Shown here piece after piece: positions 5,998 to 12,845 of a DNA stretch of 13,153 bases. The notes below the pieces were generated by a model. The model did not search any database, was not told the DNA's origin, and saw nothing but the letters and a program-made list of their open reading frames with translations. The number at the start of each line of letters is the position of its first letter. The first letter of the stretch is position 1. This stretch comes from DASZHC01 sp035938215 (GTDB taxonomy: Bacteria; Verrucomicrobiota; Verrucomicrobiia; Chthoniobacterales; JAFAMB01): NCBI GenBank assembly GCA_035938215.1, contig DASZHC010000059.1:1-13153 (forward strand). The letters run 5' to 3'. A program made the translations under genes and the position numbers.

Positions 5998-6777
5998 ATG
6001 AACCTAAAGAGCACACGAGATTCGGAAGATCTCCGGACACCTACTTATTCGATCGTCATTCCGGTCTACAATGAGGAAGACGTAATCGGCTCTCTTTTGG
6101 ATGAGGTCCGCTCTTTTGCGAATTCGTGGCAGGATGACTACGAACTGCTGCTGATTGATGATGGCAGTTCGGATCGGACTCCATTTATTGCACGCGATCG
6201 CTTCACAAACTGGAGCCAGGCAAGATTGGTTAGGCTCGGCCGCAATTCTGGCCAGGCGGCCGCGTTATATCACGGTATGAAATGCGCCCGGGGAGAAGTG
6301 GTTATTCTCATGGATGGTGATGGCCAGAACGACCCTCGTGACATTCCCAAGTTGCTGGCTCCGCTGGATCAATTCGACATGGTGGTCGGCATCCGGGTCA
6401 ACCGTCAGGATTCCTTCGTCCGCCGGAAAATGTCGCTTCTAGCGAATACCATTCGTGGGCGCATACTTAAAGATGGGGTTACCGATAGCGGCTGTGGAAT
6501 CAAAGCATTCCACTGGCGCGTGATTGAGGCCTTCGTTCCGATCAGGACACTCTATTCTTTCATGCCCGCGCTTGCGATCAGCGCCGGATTTTCATTGCGG
6601 CAGGTGCCGGTTAACCATCGAGCGAGAAAAGGAGGAAAATCCAAATACGGCGTTCGCCAGTTTTTGTGGCGACCATTGCTTGATCTGTTCGGCGTCTGGT
6701 GGTTTTCGCACCGGCGCTGTCCGCTGGTCAAGTCGGAGCCGAATGCCGAACTCCGAACTCCGAACGAGAGTGGATAG
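5998..6777 (+). CDS. Family 2 glycosyltransferase, dolichol-phosphate mannosyltransferase-like
   Basis: A 259-residue GT-A fold enzyme. Residues 17-24 (YSIVIPVY) begin the fold, LLIDDGSSDRT (51-61) binds the nucleotide sugar, MDGDGQNDP (105-113) replaces the usual DADLQDPP metal-binding motif, and TDSGCGIKAF (162-171) and the GGKSKYG region (212-218) are typical of DPM1/GtrB/ArnC relatives. Such enzymes move a sugar from a nucleotide donor to a polyprenyl phosphate at the inner membrane. Unlike GtrB or ArnC it has no C-terminal pair of membrane helices; at most LLDLFGVWWF (228-237) touches the membrane. The last about 15 residues are encoded by a small tandem repeat and may be an accidental extension. 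It is divergent from the MCE operon and stands alone. The acceptor and sugar are unknown. Confidence 0.9.
   Translation: MNLKSTRDSEDLRTPTYSIVIPVYNEEDVIGSLLDEVRSFANSWQDDYELLLIDDGSSDRTPFIARDRFTNWSQARLVRLGRNSGQAAALYHGMKCARGEVVILMDGDGQNDPRDIPKLLAPLDQFDMVVGIRVNRQDSFVRRKMSLLANTIRGRILKDGVTDSGCGIKAFHWRVIEAFVPIRTLYSFMPALAISAGFSLRQVPVNHRARKGGKSKYGVRQFLWRPLLDLFGVWWFSHRRCPLVKSEPNAELRTPNESG
6746..6765. repeat. Tandem 7-mer at the 3' end of the glycosyltransferase gene
   Basis: The unit CCGAACT is repeated nearly three times, with a related CCGAATG just before it at 6739. It encodes part of the tail PNAELRTPN of the glycosyltransferase, which lies beyond the conserved domain. Strand slippage or repeat insertion probably replaced the original stop. 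Confidence 0.5.
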
Positions 6778-7057
6778 GCGCATAACGGCTACATCCTTCT
6801 GCGTGGACCTCTTTTTCGTCCGATGGTCAAAGATTTTGCACAGAAGATGATAACGCGGCGTAGCCGCAACCAAATCGTCCGCGTGCTCGTCCTCGAAGCG
6901 CAGGGATCAATGGGACCGGGTTTAGTGCGTCCGCTTCGTTCCGCCTGCTTCGTCGGGCCACCGGTCTCTTCGCGGTCATTCCCACCATCCAAGACTGAAT
7001 AGGGTTTGATAGCTTTCTGGAGACGAGGGCGACGACGAGCACGAGGACGATTTTTTG
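6778..7057. other. Convergent intergenic region with small hairpins
   Basis: This lies between the plus-strand glycosyltransferase and the minus-strand ABC ATPase gene, both ending here. It contains a perfect 5-bp hairpin GCGGC-GTA-GCCGC (6855-6867). It also holds a 10-bp inverted repeat, CGTGCTCGTC at 6882-6891 with GACGAGCACG at 7034-7043. A T6 run at 7051-7056 follows purine-rich repeats. Terminator function for one or both genes is plausible, but no standard terminator is seen. Confidence 0.4.
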
Positions 7058-8428
7058 CTAACTGCTAACCTCTTGCTCTTCTTCTTCTTCTTTTGCCTCG
7101 GGTCTCGTGACCATATTGGTATTGGCGTCGTAGTCCATCAGCCCTGCATATCTTCCCCAAGCGATCATCGTCTTCAGGATGCGTTCCGGATTTTCGTAGG
7201 GTAGCGCCGTCGAAATGTCTTTCATGACGGTCTCTTCATCGACTTCTTCCTGGACCTCTAGATAGACAAGAATGATATGGAACAAGCGAAGTTTCTTTAC
7301 CTGTTCGGCAAAGATCTCTTTGCGCAAGTCACTATCCCCATCGATGAATTTTTTCCCGAGTTCCGTAAAACGGACTTCGTCTTTTGGTGTCTCAACGAAC
7401 TCCAGAATTTCCGCCGCTTTGACGAGCGAAATAGTATCGCCGAAATCCTTCCCGATCTCATTTGAGATATCGTAAATATTTTCGAGTTCTGGGTCATCGC
7501 GAAGAATGCTGAGCAATCCAAGCATCTGACTCACCGGGACTGTAGGAATGGATTCCATGCGGGTCCGCGCGCGTGAGACGGGCCGTCCCGAGACGGGGGG
7601 TTCTGGCGGATGATCGGGCAAAGCGAGCATTGTGATCGTTTCATGAATCACCTTCATAAGCCTTTGAAACTCCGGATCGCTTGCGCTTCTAGGATAGGGA
7701 AGGCTGTTATTCAGAACCAATCCAAGGCGACCAGGGTGGGGAAACAGTATGCATATACGAGTCGCCATCTGCACCGCTTCCTCAATATTGTGCGTCACCA
7801 TAAAGATGCTCTTTAGAGAAGTCGCCTGTTCCCTCCAGAGAGTGATCATTTCAGTTCGCAGGTTCTCGGCGGTGAGCACATCCAACGCGCTGAATGCCTC
7901 GTCGAGACAAAGAATCTTTGGCTCAGCAACGAGGGCCCGGGCAATACCTACTCGTTGGCGCATCCCCCCGGAAATCTCGCGCGGATAGGCTTCGTGATAG
8001 TTATTCAAACCAATGAGTTCGATCGCCTTTTCGACGGCATGTTCGCGCTCGGAACGGGTGAGGGATTTTGCCATCAGGCCGACCGCCACATTTTGTTCGA
8101 CTGTCAGCCACGGGTAGAGCGCGAAGGTTTGAAAAACGATCGCTGCATATTTATTGATGCCGTCCAAGTTTTTGCCATAGGCCGTGACTCGGCCGCTTGT
8201 TGGCTTCGTAAGACCTGTCAGACATCGCAACAATGTAGACTTTCCAGAACCCGACTGTCCCAGGAGTGCCAGCAATTCCCCTTCGTGGACGGCGAGATCG
8301 ATCTGGTCGAGGACCTTCAGCTCGCGTCCCCCGGCAACTGTATAGGTTTTGGTGATGTTGCAAAGTTCAGCGATCACAGGTCGATCGGTCGCTGCCGTGA
8401 TCGTGCTTGGTTGGAGGGCTGTTGCCAT
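7058..8428 (-). CDS. Nitrate/sulfonate/taurine-type ABC ATPase with C-terminal extra domain
   Basis: A 456-residue protein from ATG 8428. Residues 18-270 are an importer ATPase of the TauB/SsuB/NrtD type: Walker A GQSGSGKST (57-65), Q-loop FQTFALYPWLTV (Q100), signature SGGMRQRVGIARAL (153-166), Walker B ILCLDEAFSALD (172-183), and H213 in VTHNIEEAV. Residues about 290-440 form an extra domain rich in helices (LGLLSILRDDPELENIYDIS; GRYAGLMDYD). It matches my memory of the AAA-associated C-terminal domain found on this ATPase group. The tail is acidic (EEEEEQE, 447-453, a GAA/GAG run). It starts five bases after the permease stop, so the two are an operon. The frame stays open to 8731, but that part overlaps the permease gene in another frame and lacks ATPase homology. 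The likely cargo is an inorganic or organic anion; the sequence does not say which. Confidence 0.92.
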   Translation of the reverse strand: MATALQPSTITAATDRPVIAELCNITKTYTVAGGRELKVLDQIDLAVHEGELLALLGQSGSGKSTLLRCLTGLTKPTSGRVTAYGKNLDGINKYAAIVFQTFALYPWLTVEQNVAVGLMAKSLTRSEREHAVEKAIELIGLNNYHEAYPREISGGMRQRVGIARALVAEPKILCLDEAFSALDVLTAENLRTEMITLWREQATSLKSIFMVTHNIEEAVQMATRICILFPHPGRLGLVLNNSLPYPRSASDPEFQRLMKVIHETITMLALPDHPPEPPVSGRPVSRARTRMESIPTVPVSQMLGLLSILRDDPELENIYDISNEIGKDFGDTISLVKAAEILEFVETPKDEVRFTELGKKFIDGDSDLRKEIFAEQVKKLRLFHIILVYLEVQEEVDEETVMKDISTALPYENPERILKTMIAWGRYAGLMDYDANTNMVTRPEAKEEEEEQEVSS

Positions 8429-8433
8429 CAGGG

Positions 8434-10185
8434 TCAATCCAGGTGAAACCGTTTCTCGGCGTAGTCGTAGAGCCTTCGCCAAATGAGTTTGTTGGTGATC
8501 ACGACAAAAACACACATCACCGCAATACTGCAAATGATCATGGGCGTGTCGCCTTTTTGAGTCACCTCGGCTATGTAAGCGCCGAGGCCGTCCGCCTTCA
8601 GCGTCGTCGACCCCCACGTCGCAAGTTCTGCAACAATGCTCGCATTCCAGGCCCCTCCGGCGGCGGTGCACGCGCCAGTCACCCAGAAGGGAAAAATCGC
8701 CGGCAGGATCAAGGTACGCCAGAGCGCCCACCCGCCCAATCCGTACGTTTGAGCCGCTTCTTTAAGATCGTTCGGAATAGCCATGGCCCCTGCGATGACA
8801 TTGAACAAAATGTACCACTGCGTACCCATTGCGATCAGGATAATGCTACCCCAGTTAATGCCCAGATGAGATGCGACAAAAAATCCTACCATGAATGGGA
8901 AAGTCATGTTCACGGGAAAAGAGGCGGCTATCTGCGCAAGCGGTTGGGCCACGCGAGCGATCCTGGGCTTGAAACCGATCCAGACGCCAATCGGCGTCCA
9001 GATCAACGTTGCGAGGATCGTCATCAAAACCACGCGACCCATTGTCAGGAGTCCAAGGAAAAAGAGCCGTGTAAACTGGGCGAGCGCGACGTGATTGTAA
9101 ACCGTGTCAATGGCAGCAACGATGCCGAGAACAACTTCAAATCCAATCCAGAGCGCGATCAGTCCGCCGACCAGTCCCGAGACAATGCGACCCAACAGAT
9201 TTCTTGAACGTTGCGGGACCGCCTCAAACAACTTTATCCCTCTTTTGAGCTGGGTTAACCCGTCGGATATCGGGTAGAAAATATGTTCCTCAATCCAGGG
9301 GAAAATGTAAGCGCGCCGTAGAAAGTTGTAGAGCCAGGACTGCGGGGCCTCTCCGGATTCGATGAGCTCCATCTTAAATTTATCAGCCCATGCTAAAAGG
9401 GGCCGCCAGACGAGTTGGTCGGAAGCGATAATCACAGCCAGCATCGTTAAGATGGCGCAGATCGCAGCGGTGTTGTCCCCTTTCTCGACCGCTGTTGCCA
9501 TATAGGATCCGAGACCGGGCAACTTGATGTTTTTGTTCAGAACTGTTATCGCCTCACTTTGAGCAACGAAAAACCAGCCCCCTCCAAAGGACATCATCGA
9601 ATTCCAAATCAAGCTGTGCATCGACGAAGGAACTTCGAGCGTGCCGAATCGTTGCCATCGCGACAGGCGAAAGTTTGTTGCAGCTTCCTGCAGATCTTTT
9701 GGAATCGTAACCAGAGAATGGTAGAAGCCGAAGGTCATGTTCCACACCTGACCGGTAAAGATTGCAAAAATGCTTGCGCATTCGACTCCGAGCAGGCTAC
9801 CCGGAAACAAAGCCATAAAACCGGTCACGGTGATCGAGAGGAAACCAAGTACGGGGACTGACTGCAGAATATCCAGCGCCGGAAGAATGATCGAGCGAGC
9901 AACGCGGCTCTTTGCTGCGGCGTAGCCAACGCCAAAGGTGAAGAGTAATGAAAATCCGAAGGCGATCCACATTCGCAAAACGGTCCGACCGGCATAGTAT
10001 GGAATATTGAGAATATTGGTGGAGATTGCCGGCGACTGATTCTCGTCAAAGTGGACGATCATGCCCTTTCCGAAATGCAAAACCGTCCAGGAAAACCCAA
10101 AAACGCCTACCAGGACGACGAAGTCCACCCAGGTAAAAGTGCGCCTGATTTCGGCAGCCTCGAGTTGGATGGAAGGCAATTTCAT
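8434..10185 (-). CDS. Duplicated anion-type ABC permease (two fused permease modules)
   Basis: A 583-residue protein with two binding-protein-dependent permease modules in tandem. Each has its own EAA loop that docks the ATPase: DLQEAATNFRLSRWQRFGTL (164-183) and DLKEAAQTYGLGGWALWRTL (473-492). Single-module relatives (SsuC, TauC) have about 260 residues and dimerise; here one chain supplies both halves, as in the duplicated anion permeases of COG4986. About ten to twelve membrane segments are visible, with a hydrophilic linker near 265-330. ATG 10185 is preferred; the frame extends to TTG 10230 with no ribosome binding site at either. It is the first gene of a two-gene operon with the ATPase. 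No substrate-binding protein is encoded nearby, so the partner must be elsewhere or absent. Confidence 0.92.
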   Translation of the reverse strand: MKLPSIQLEAAEIRRTFTWVDFVVLVGVFGFSWTVLHFGKGMIVHFDENQSPAISTNILNIPYYAGRTVLRMWIAFGFSLLFTFGVGYAAAKSRVARSIILPALDILQSVPVLGFLSITVTGFMALFPGSLLGVECASIFAIFTGQVWNMTFGFYHSLVTIPKDLQEAATNFRLSRWQRFGTLEVPSSMHSLIWNSMMSFGGGWFFVAQSEAITVLNKNIKLPGLGSYMATAVEKGDNTAAICAILTMLAVIIASDQLVWRPLLAWADKFKMELIESGEAPQSWLYNFLRRAYIFPWIEEHIFYPISDGLTQLKRGIKLFEAVPQRSRNLLGRIVSGLVGGLIALWIGFEVVLGIVAAIDTVYNHVALAQFTRLFFLGLLTMGRVVLMTILATLIWTPIGVWIGFKPRIARVAQPLAQIAASFPVNMTFPFMVGFFVASHLGINWGSIILIAMGTQWYILFNVIAGAMAIPNDLKEAAQTYGLGGWALWRTLILPAIFPFWVTGACTAAGGAWNASIVAELATWGSTTLKADGLGAYIAEVTQKGDTPMIICSIAVMCVFVVITNKLIWRRLYDYAEKRFHLD

Positions 10186-10308
10186 CGCAATGGCAACCGG
10201 GAATATTTCAGAGTTTCTTTTCAGCGCCAATCTGTTTCGTGTAACAGTTTAACGACTCGGCAGTTTAGATACGGGTTTTGGTCGGTGGCAACCGCGTATG
10301 AAAGTATG

Positions 10309-10333
10309 AACGGGCCGGCGAGGAGCGCCCGTT
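10309..10333. repeat. Hairpin AACGGGC/GCCCGTT
   Basis: A perfect 7-bp stem with an 11-base loop. The right arm continues into GGAATTGT, which recurs in altered form near 10921, where a small palindrome AACGGTCCGTT (10911-10921) precedes it. Probably members of one small repeat family. Confidence 0.4.
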
Positions 10334-10405
10334 GGAATTGTAACCCACCGTTAGGACAGATCGAGCCGTCTGCGGCTTGTAGGGCTGCCGGAAGCGGTTT
10401 TGTGG

Positions 10406-10562
10406 TAGGGGCGGATCTCACATAAGCGCTAACTTGAGCGCAAGCAGGCGAAGCGTCCCGCTTTGCGCGCTTCAAAACCGTGCAAACCGAGACGGTTCGC
10501 CTACATCGCAGCGCGTTTGTGAGCTCAAGTTAGGTTCGTTAGCGCCTATAGGGGCAGATCTC
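10406..10562. repeat. Structured element between 14-bp direct repeats
   Basis: TAGGGGCGGATCTC (10406-10419) and TAGGGGCAGATCTC (10549-10562) are direct repeats differing at one base. Between them, GCGCTAACTTGAGC (10426-10439) is inverted at 10523-10545. The right arm carries nine extra bases, so it can pair in two overlapping ways. Inside lie further inverted pairs: AGGCGAA (10446-10452) with TTCGCCT (10496-10502), and AACCGT (10476-10481) with ACGGTT (10492-10497). The layout resembles a small insertion with target duplication or a transcribed structured RNA. Confidence 0.6.
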
Positions 10563-10572
10563 CGAGCTGCCC
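10552..10572 (+). repeat. Conserved-loop hairpin, copy 1
   Basis: A perfect 6-bp stem GGGCAG/CTGCCC holds the 9-base loop ATCTCCGAG. The same loop, on the other strand and with a different stem, occurs at 10871-10891. It overlaps the right direct repeat of the structured element. Confidence 0.65.
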
Positions 10573-10732
10573 GGAAAACCGATAGATATCGCACGGGGGC
10601 TGCGGAGGTCGCAGAGGATTGCTTGGCCAAGCGACTGCTGATACCGGGGAATCGGGAAGATCGCTGGAAGGGCGTTGCTTGCAATGGACGGGCCCGGGCG
10701 ACTCCCTCGACGAGGAATCAGTTCATTTCACG

Positions 10733-10816
10733 GAGGGACGGCCTCTGTGCCGTCCCATTTTTCTCCATGTTATTGGGCCGGAAATGATTAGTCGGACGGC
10801 ACGGAGGCCGTCCCTC
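10733..10816. repeat. 84-bp element with 23-bp inverted arms, each arm a hairpin
   Basis: The arms 10733-10755 and 10794-10816 are reverse complements with one mismatch, 38 bases apart. Each arm is also a hairpin: GGGACGGC-CTCTGT-GCCGTCCC at 10735-10756 and GGACGGC-ACGGAG-GCCGTCC at 10794-10813. A related single hairpin lies at 181-198. Confidence 0.75.
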
Positions 10817-10870
10817 GCATGAAAAACGAACATCGGCAAAAATGTCCAGGGCTATTCATGCAGCGGGAAC

Positions 10871-10891
10871 GGCCGGCTCGGAGATCCGGCC
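10871..10891 (-). repeat. Conserved-loop hairpin, copy 2
   Basis: A perfect 6-bp stem GGCCGG/CCGGCC with, on the minus strand, the loop ATCTCCGAG. This is identical to the loop at 10552-10572 although the stem bases differ and still pair fully. Confidence 0.65.
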
Positions 10892-10991
10892 CTAGCGGCC
10901 CGGCCTGCAAAACGGTCCGTTGGGATTGTCCAGCTTAGGAAAGCGGCTCAGAGGTGAGTATGAAGGCTTTTCCAAAGGGGTTTGTGAGCGA

Positions 10992-11013
10992 TGCAGTCTA
11001 GCTGCAGTCTAGC
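10992..11013. repeat. 11-bp perfect tandem duplication
   Basis: TGCAGTCTAGC occurs twice back to back. Recent slippage or duplication is the simplest explanation. Confidence 0.6.
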
Positions 11014-11020
11014 TGTCTGG

Positions 11021-11033
11021 CCCGCAAAGCGGG
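11021..11033 (-). terminator. Hairpin after the anti-sigma gene
   Basis: CCCGC-AAA-GCGGG forms a perfect 5-bp hairpin seven bases after the anti-sigma stop codon at 11040. Its place fits a terminator of the sigma operon, but no T-run follows on the minus strand. Confidence 0.35.
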
Positions 11034-11039
11034 GACGGC

Positions 11040-12020
11040 TTATTTGCCAAGAAGAATGATCTGTCCTTCGGGCTTCATCGAACCGCCGCTCTTTTCGACG
11101 CTGATCGCAAACGCAGCGGCCGATTGGACTGGTTGGGAAGGATGGAAGCTAGTTCGGATAAGCCCCACGCTCGGGACTGACAAAACGCCCGCGCTGACCG
11201 GGAGAGGTTTGCTGGGATCAATCACCCAAAGCTGGTAATCCTTTCCCGGTGCGGGCGGAGGCAGTTTGTCCAATTGGAGCACCCCACTTCGCAGGTCCGT
11301 GTCCCAGACGACGACAGCGTTGGCTTGCTGGAACTTAGCAACTTGGGCAGTCAGCGTAGCAATCTTAATTTCCGAAAGCAGATTCCTTTGCCTCAACGCA
11401 GCCAACTCCTTTTGAGAATCCGCGTCTTTTTGTGTCAGTGCCGCTACTGCTTGCTCGGCCTCGGCGGCCTTTTGCTTGACGGCCGCAAGTCCTGTTTGAG
11501 CCTCGGCGTTTTTCTGCTCCAAAGCAGCCAACTGATTCTCCAACCCAGCACTTCTTTCGCGGAACGCGGCGATCTCCTTTTCCGAATCAGCGCTCTTCTG
11601 TTCAAGCTGAGTTAAAGCCTTACTTGTTTGCGCGTTGGTCTCCCGAAGAGCAGCCAATTCTTTTGAGAGCCGATCTCTTACGTGTTCCCGATCCACTCCA
11701 AGGATGATACAAGCAATCGCAAGGCACGCAGCCAGCGCCCAAGGTATAAGACTTAGAGCGGCTCTCCGGGACCTGGGCGCCTCCGGAGCGGGCCGCACCG
11801 GTCCTCTCTCCGCACGCAAGATTCGCCGAGGAATATCAGGAGGAGCAGCTATCGGCCGCACAGAATAGGCTAGCGACCCCACGGTTTCCTCCATCTCGTT
11901 TACAAAAGTTTTGAGCTCAGCGTCAGAGTCTATCTGAGTCCGAACCACCTCCATTTGCGAGGGTTCCAGCTCACCGAGCAGATACTGCAACACCAATTCT
12001 TGTGTTTGCTCGTCGATCAT
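11040..12020 (-). CDS. Anti-sigma factor, RskA-like, with 14-residue coiled-coil repeats
   Basis: A 326-residue membrane protein. Residues 1-55 are the cytosolic sigma-binding part (LVLQYLLGELEPSQMEVVR resembles the zinc-free anti-sigma domain of RskA). One membrane helix spans about 89-109. Residues 113-224 are about eight tandem 14-residue repeats (consensus QK-A-----LAAL-, for example QKNAEAQTGLAAVK and QKDADSQKELAALR), predicted to form a long coiled coil in the periplasm. Residues about 235-326 match the RskA C-terminal domain (VVVWDTDLRSGVLQLDKLPP, QLWVIDP, FAISVEKSGGS). It would hold the neighbouring ECF sigma factor at the membrane until regulated proteolysis frees it. Its ATG overlaps the sigma stop as ATGA, so the two proteins are co-translated. 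The inserted coiled coil is not usual for RskA. The inducing signal is unknown. Confidence 0.9.
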   Translation of the reverse strand: MIDEQTQELVLQYLLGELEPSQMEVVRTQIDSDAELKTFVNEMEETVGSLAYSVRPIAAPPDIPRRILRAERGPVRPAPEAPRSRRAALSLIPWALAACLAIACIILGVDREHVRDRLSKELAALRETNAQTSKALTQLEQKSADSEKEIAAFRERSAGLENQLAALEQKNAEAQTGLAAVKQKAAEAEQAVAALTQKDADSQKELAALRQRNLLSEIKIATLTAQVAKFQQANAVVVWDTDLRSGVLQLDKLPPPAPGKDYQLWVIDPSKPLPVSAGVLSVPSVGLIRTSFHPSQPVQSAAAFAISVEKSGGSMKPEGQIILLGK

Positions 12021-12589
12021 ATTTCCTCGTGCAGGAAGTCCCGCAGTCTCAGAAGGCCTCTGCGGATTCGTGCCTTGATCGTTCCGAGCGGTATAGTGAG
12101 TCGCTCAGCTATCTCCTCGTGAGTTAGACCGCCAAAAAAGGCGAGCTCGAGAGCTTCCCGCTGCTCCTGCGGGATCTGTTGGAGAGCTGAACGAACAATT
12201 GCGGTTCGTTCGCGAAGTGCAGGCTCCTCGGCGGAAGATTCGTCCCTCTGCTGGACCACCGATTCTTCCGCCCTTTCTCTAAGCCGTTCACTGCGTTGAC
12301 GAACACGAAGGCGGTCGATAGCCTTGTTTCGGACGATCATCACCGCCCATGCGAACGCAGTACTTCGCGCCGGGTCAAACGATCCGGCTCTGCGCCAGAT
12401 GTAGGTGAAACCTTCCTGCAAAACATCTTCTGCCTCTTTGGCGTCATTCATCATTCGGTACGCCATCCCGTACAGGGATGAAGAAAGGCGTTGATAGAAA
12501 GTCGCAAATGCAGACTCGTCTCCATCAGCGATTCGGCTGATCAAGCTTGCCTCAAACTTGCTCTCTGGATCGTCCGCCAGCCTTGTCAT
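12017..12589 (-). CDS. ECF-type RNA polymerase sigma factor, SigK-like group
   Basis: A 190-residue sigma factor with only regions 2 and 4. Region 2 spans about 27-97 (YRMMNDAKEAEDVLQEGFTY for core binding and -10 recognition; FAWAVMIVRNKAIDRLR). Region 4 spans about 131-185 (LQQIPQEQREALELAFFGGL, then the helix-turn-helix LTHEEIAERLTIPLGTIKAR), which reads the -35 element. This pattern with a downstream RskA-type partner fits the SigK/ECF19-like group. A charged linker of about 35 residues joins the regions. ATG 12589 is used; a GAGGT directly before it is too close to be a good ribosome binding site. The upstream 253 bases should contain the promoter, often self-activated in ECF operons, but I found no convincing GGAAC/CGTC pair. 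Confidence 0.94.
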   Translation of the reverse strand: MTRLADDPESKFEASLISRIADGDESAFATFYQRLSSSLYGMAYRMMNDAKEAEDVLQEGFTYIWRRAGSFDPARSTAFAWAVMIVRNKAIDRLRVRQRSERLRERAEESVVQQRDESSAEEPALRERTAIVRSALQQIPQEQREALELAFFGGLTHEEIAERLTIPLGTIKARIRRGLLRLRDFLHEEI

Positions 12590-12761
12590 ACCTCGCGGCC
12601 CGGCCAGGATCCTACTCCACGCAATAGCTGCACTCGACGCATTCCGTCGGCTTAGACAACTGCGGCGAAGGACAGCCCGACCGCGTCTTTAACATCAAGA
12701 GCTGACAACGAAGTGACAATCAAGACCTTTCTCTCGCTAATGCGACCCAGGCTCATTCTTG

Positions 12762-12845
12762 GATGCGCCGCTCCCCAATCGGCGCTTCTCCCAACATGAC
12801 CTGGAGATCCTTAGACCTCGCCAGTCCGCGGACACGGCCCCGCTA
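12762..12845. repeat. Palindromic element, family 2, copy B
   Basis: Positions 12776-12845 match 4458-4526 at about 56 of 70 columns. The inner GAGATCCTTA and the end CGGCC-CGCTA are kept, while the outer left arm is diverged. Its last three bases supply the TAG stop codon of the EamA gene. As in copy A, it lies at the 3' end of a minus-strand membrane-protein gene. Confidence 0.65.

Larger units (their letters stand above)
10186..11039. other. Gene-free repeat island between the ABC operon and the sigma operon
   Basis: About 850 bases contain no credible gene on either strand; the open frames here are short and overlap palindromes. The stretch holds at least six hairpin or inverted-repeat units, listed separately. 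Two places also share a diverged text: CCCGTTGGAATTGT near 10328 and TCCGTTGGGATTGT near 10917, each followed by a TTAGGA. The promoter of the ABC operon should lie just above 10230 but could not be recognised. Confidence 0.6.

Noticed and set aside
7071..7100. A CTT-rich microsatellite-like run
   Set aside because: It is the codon run for the acidic Glu tail of the ABC ATPase and is explained by coding.
8429..8731. A 101-residue N-terminal extension of the ABC ATPase
   Set aside because: It overlaps the permease gene in another frame and is Arg/His/Cys-rich without homology; ATG 8428, five bases after the permease stop, begins the real protein.
8407..9207. A 266-codon plus-strand open frame
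   Set aside because: It lies antisense to the ABC permease, is rich in Arg, Asp and Asn with no domain, and reads as a shadow of the membrane-protein codons.
10434..10787. A 117-codon open frame in the repeat island
   Set aside because: It runs across several palindromes, has no ribosome binding site and no recognisable protein features.
10231..11039. A CRISPR array
   Set aside because: The repeats are inverted, differ in type and are irregularly spaced; there is no regular repeat-spacer pattern and no cas gene.
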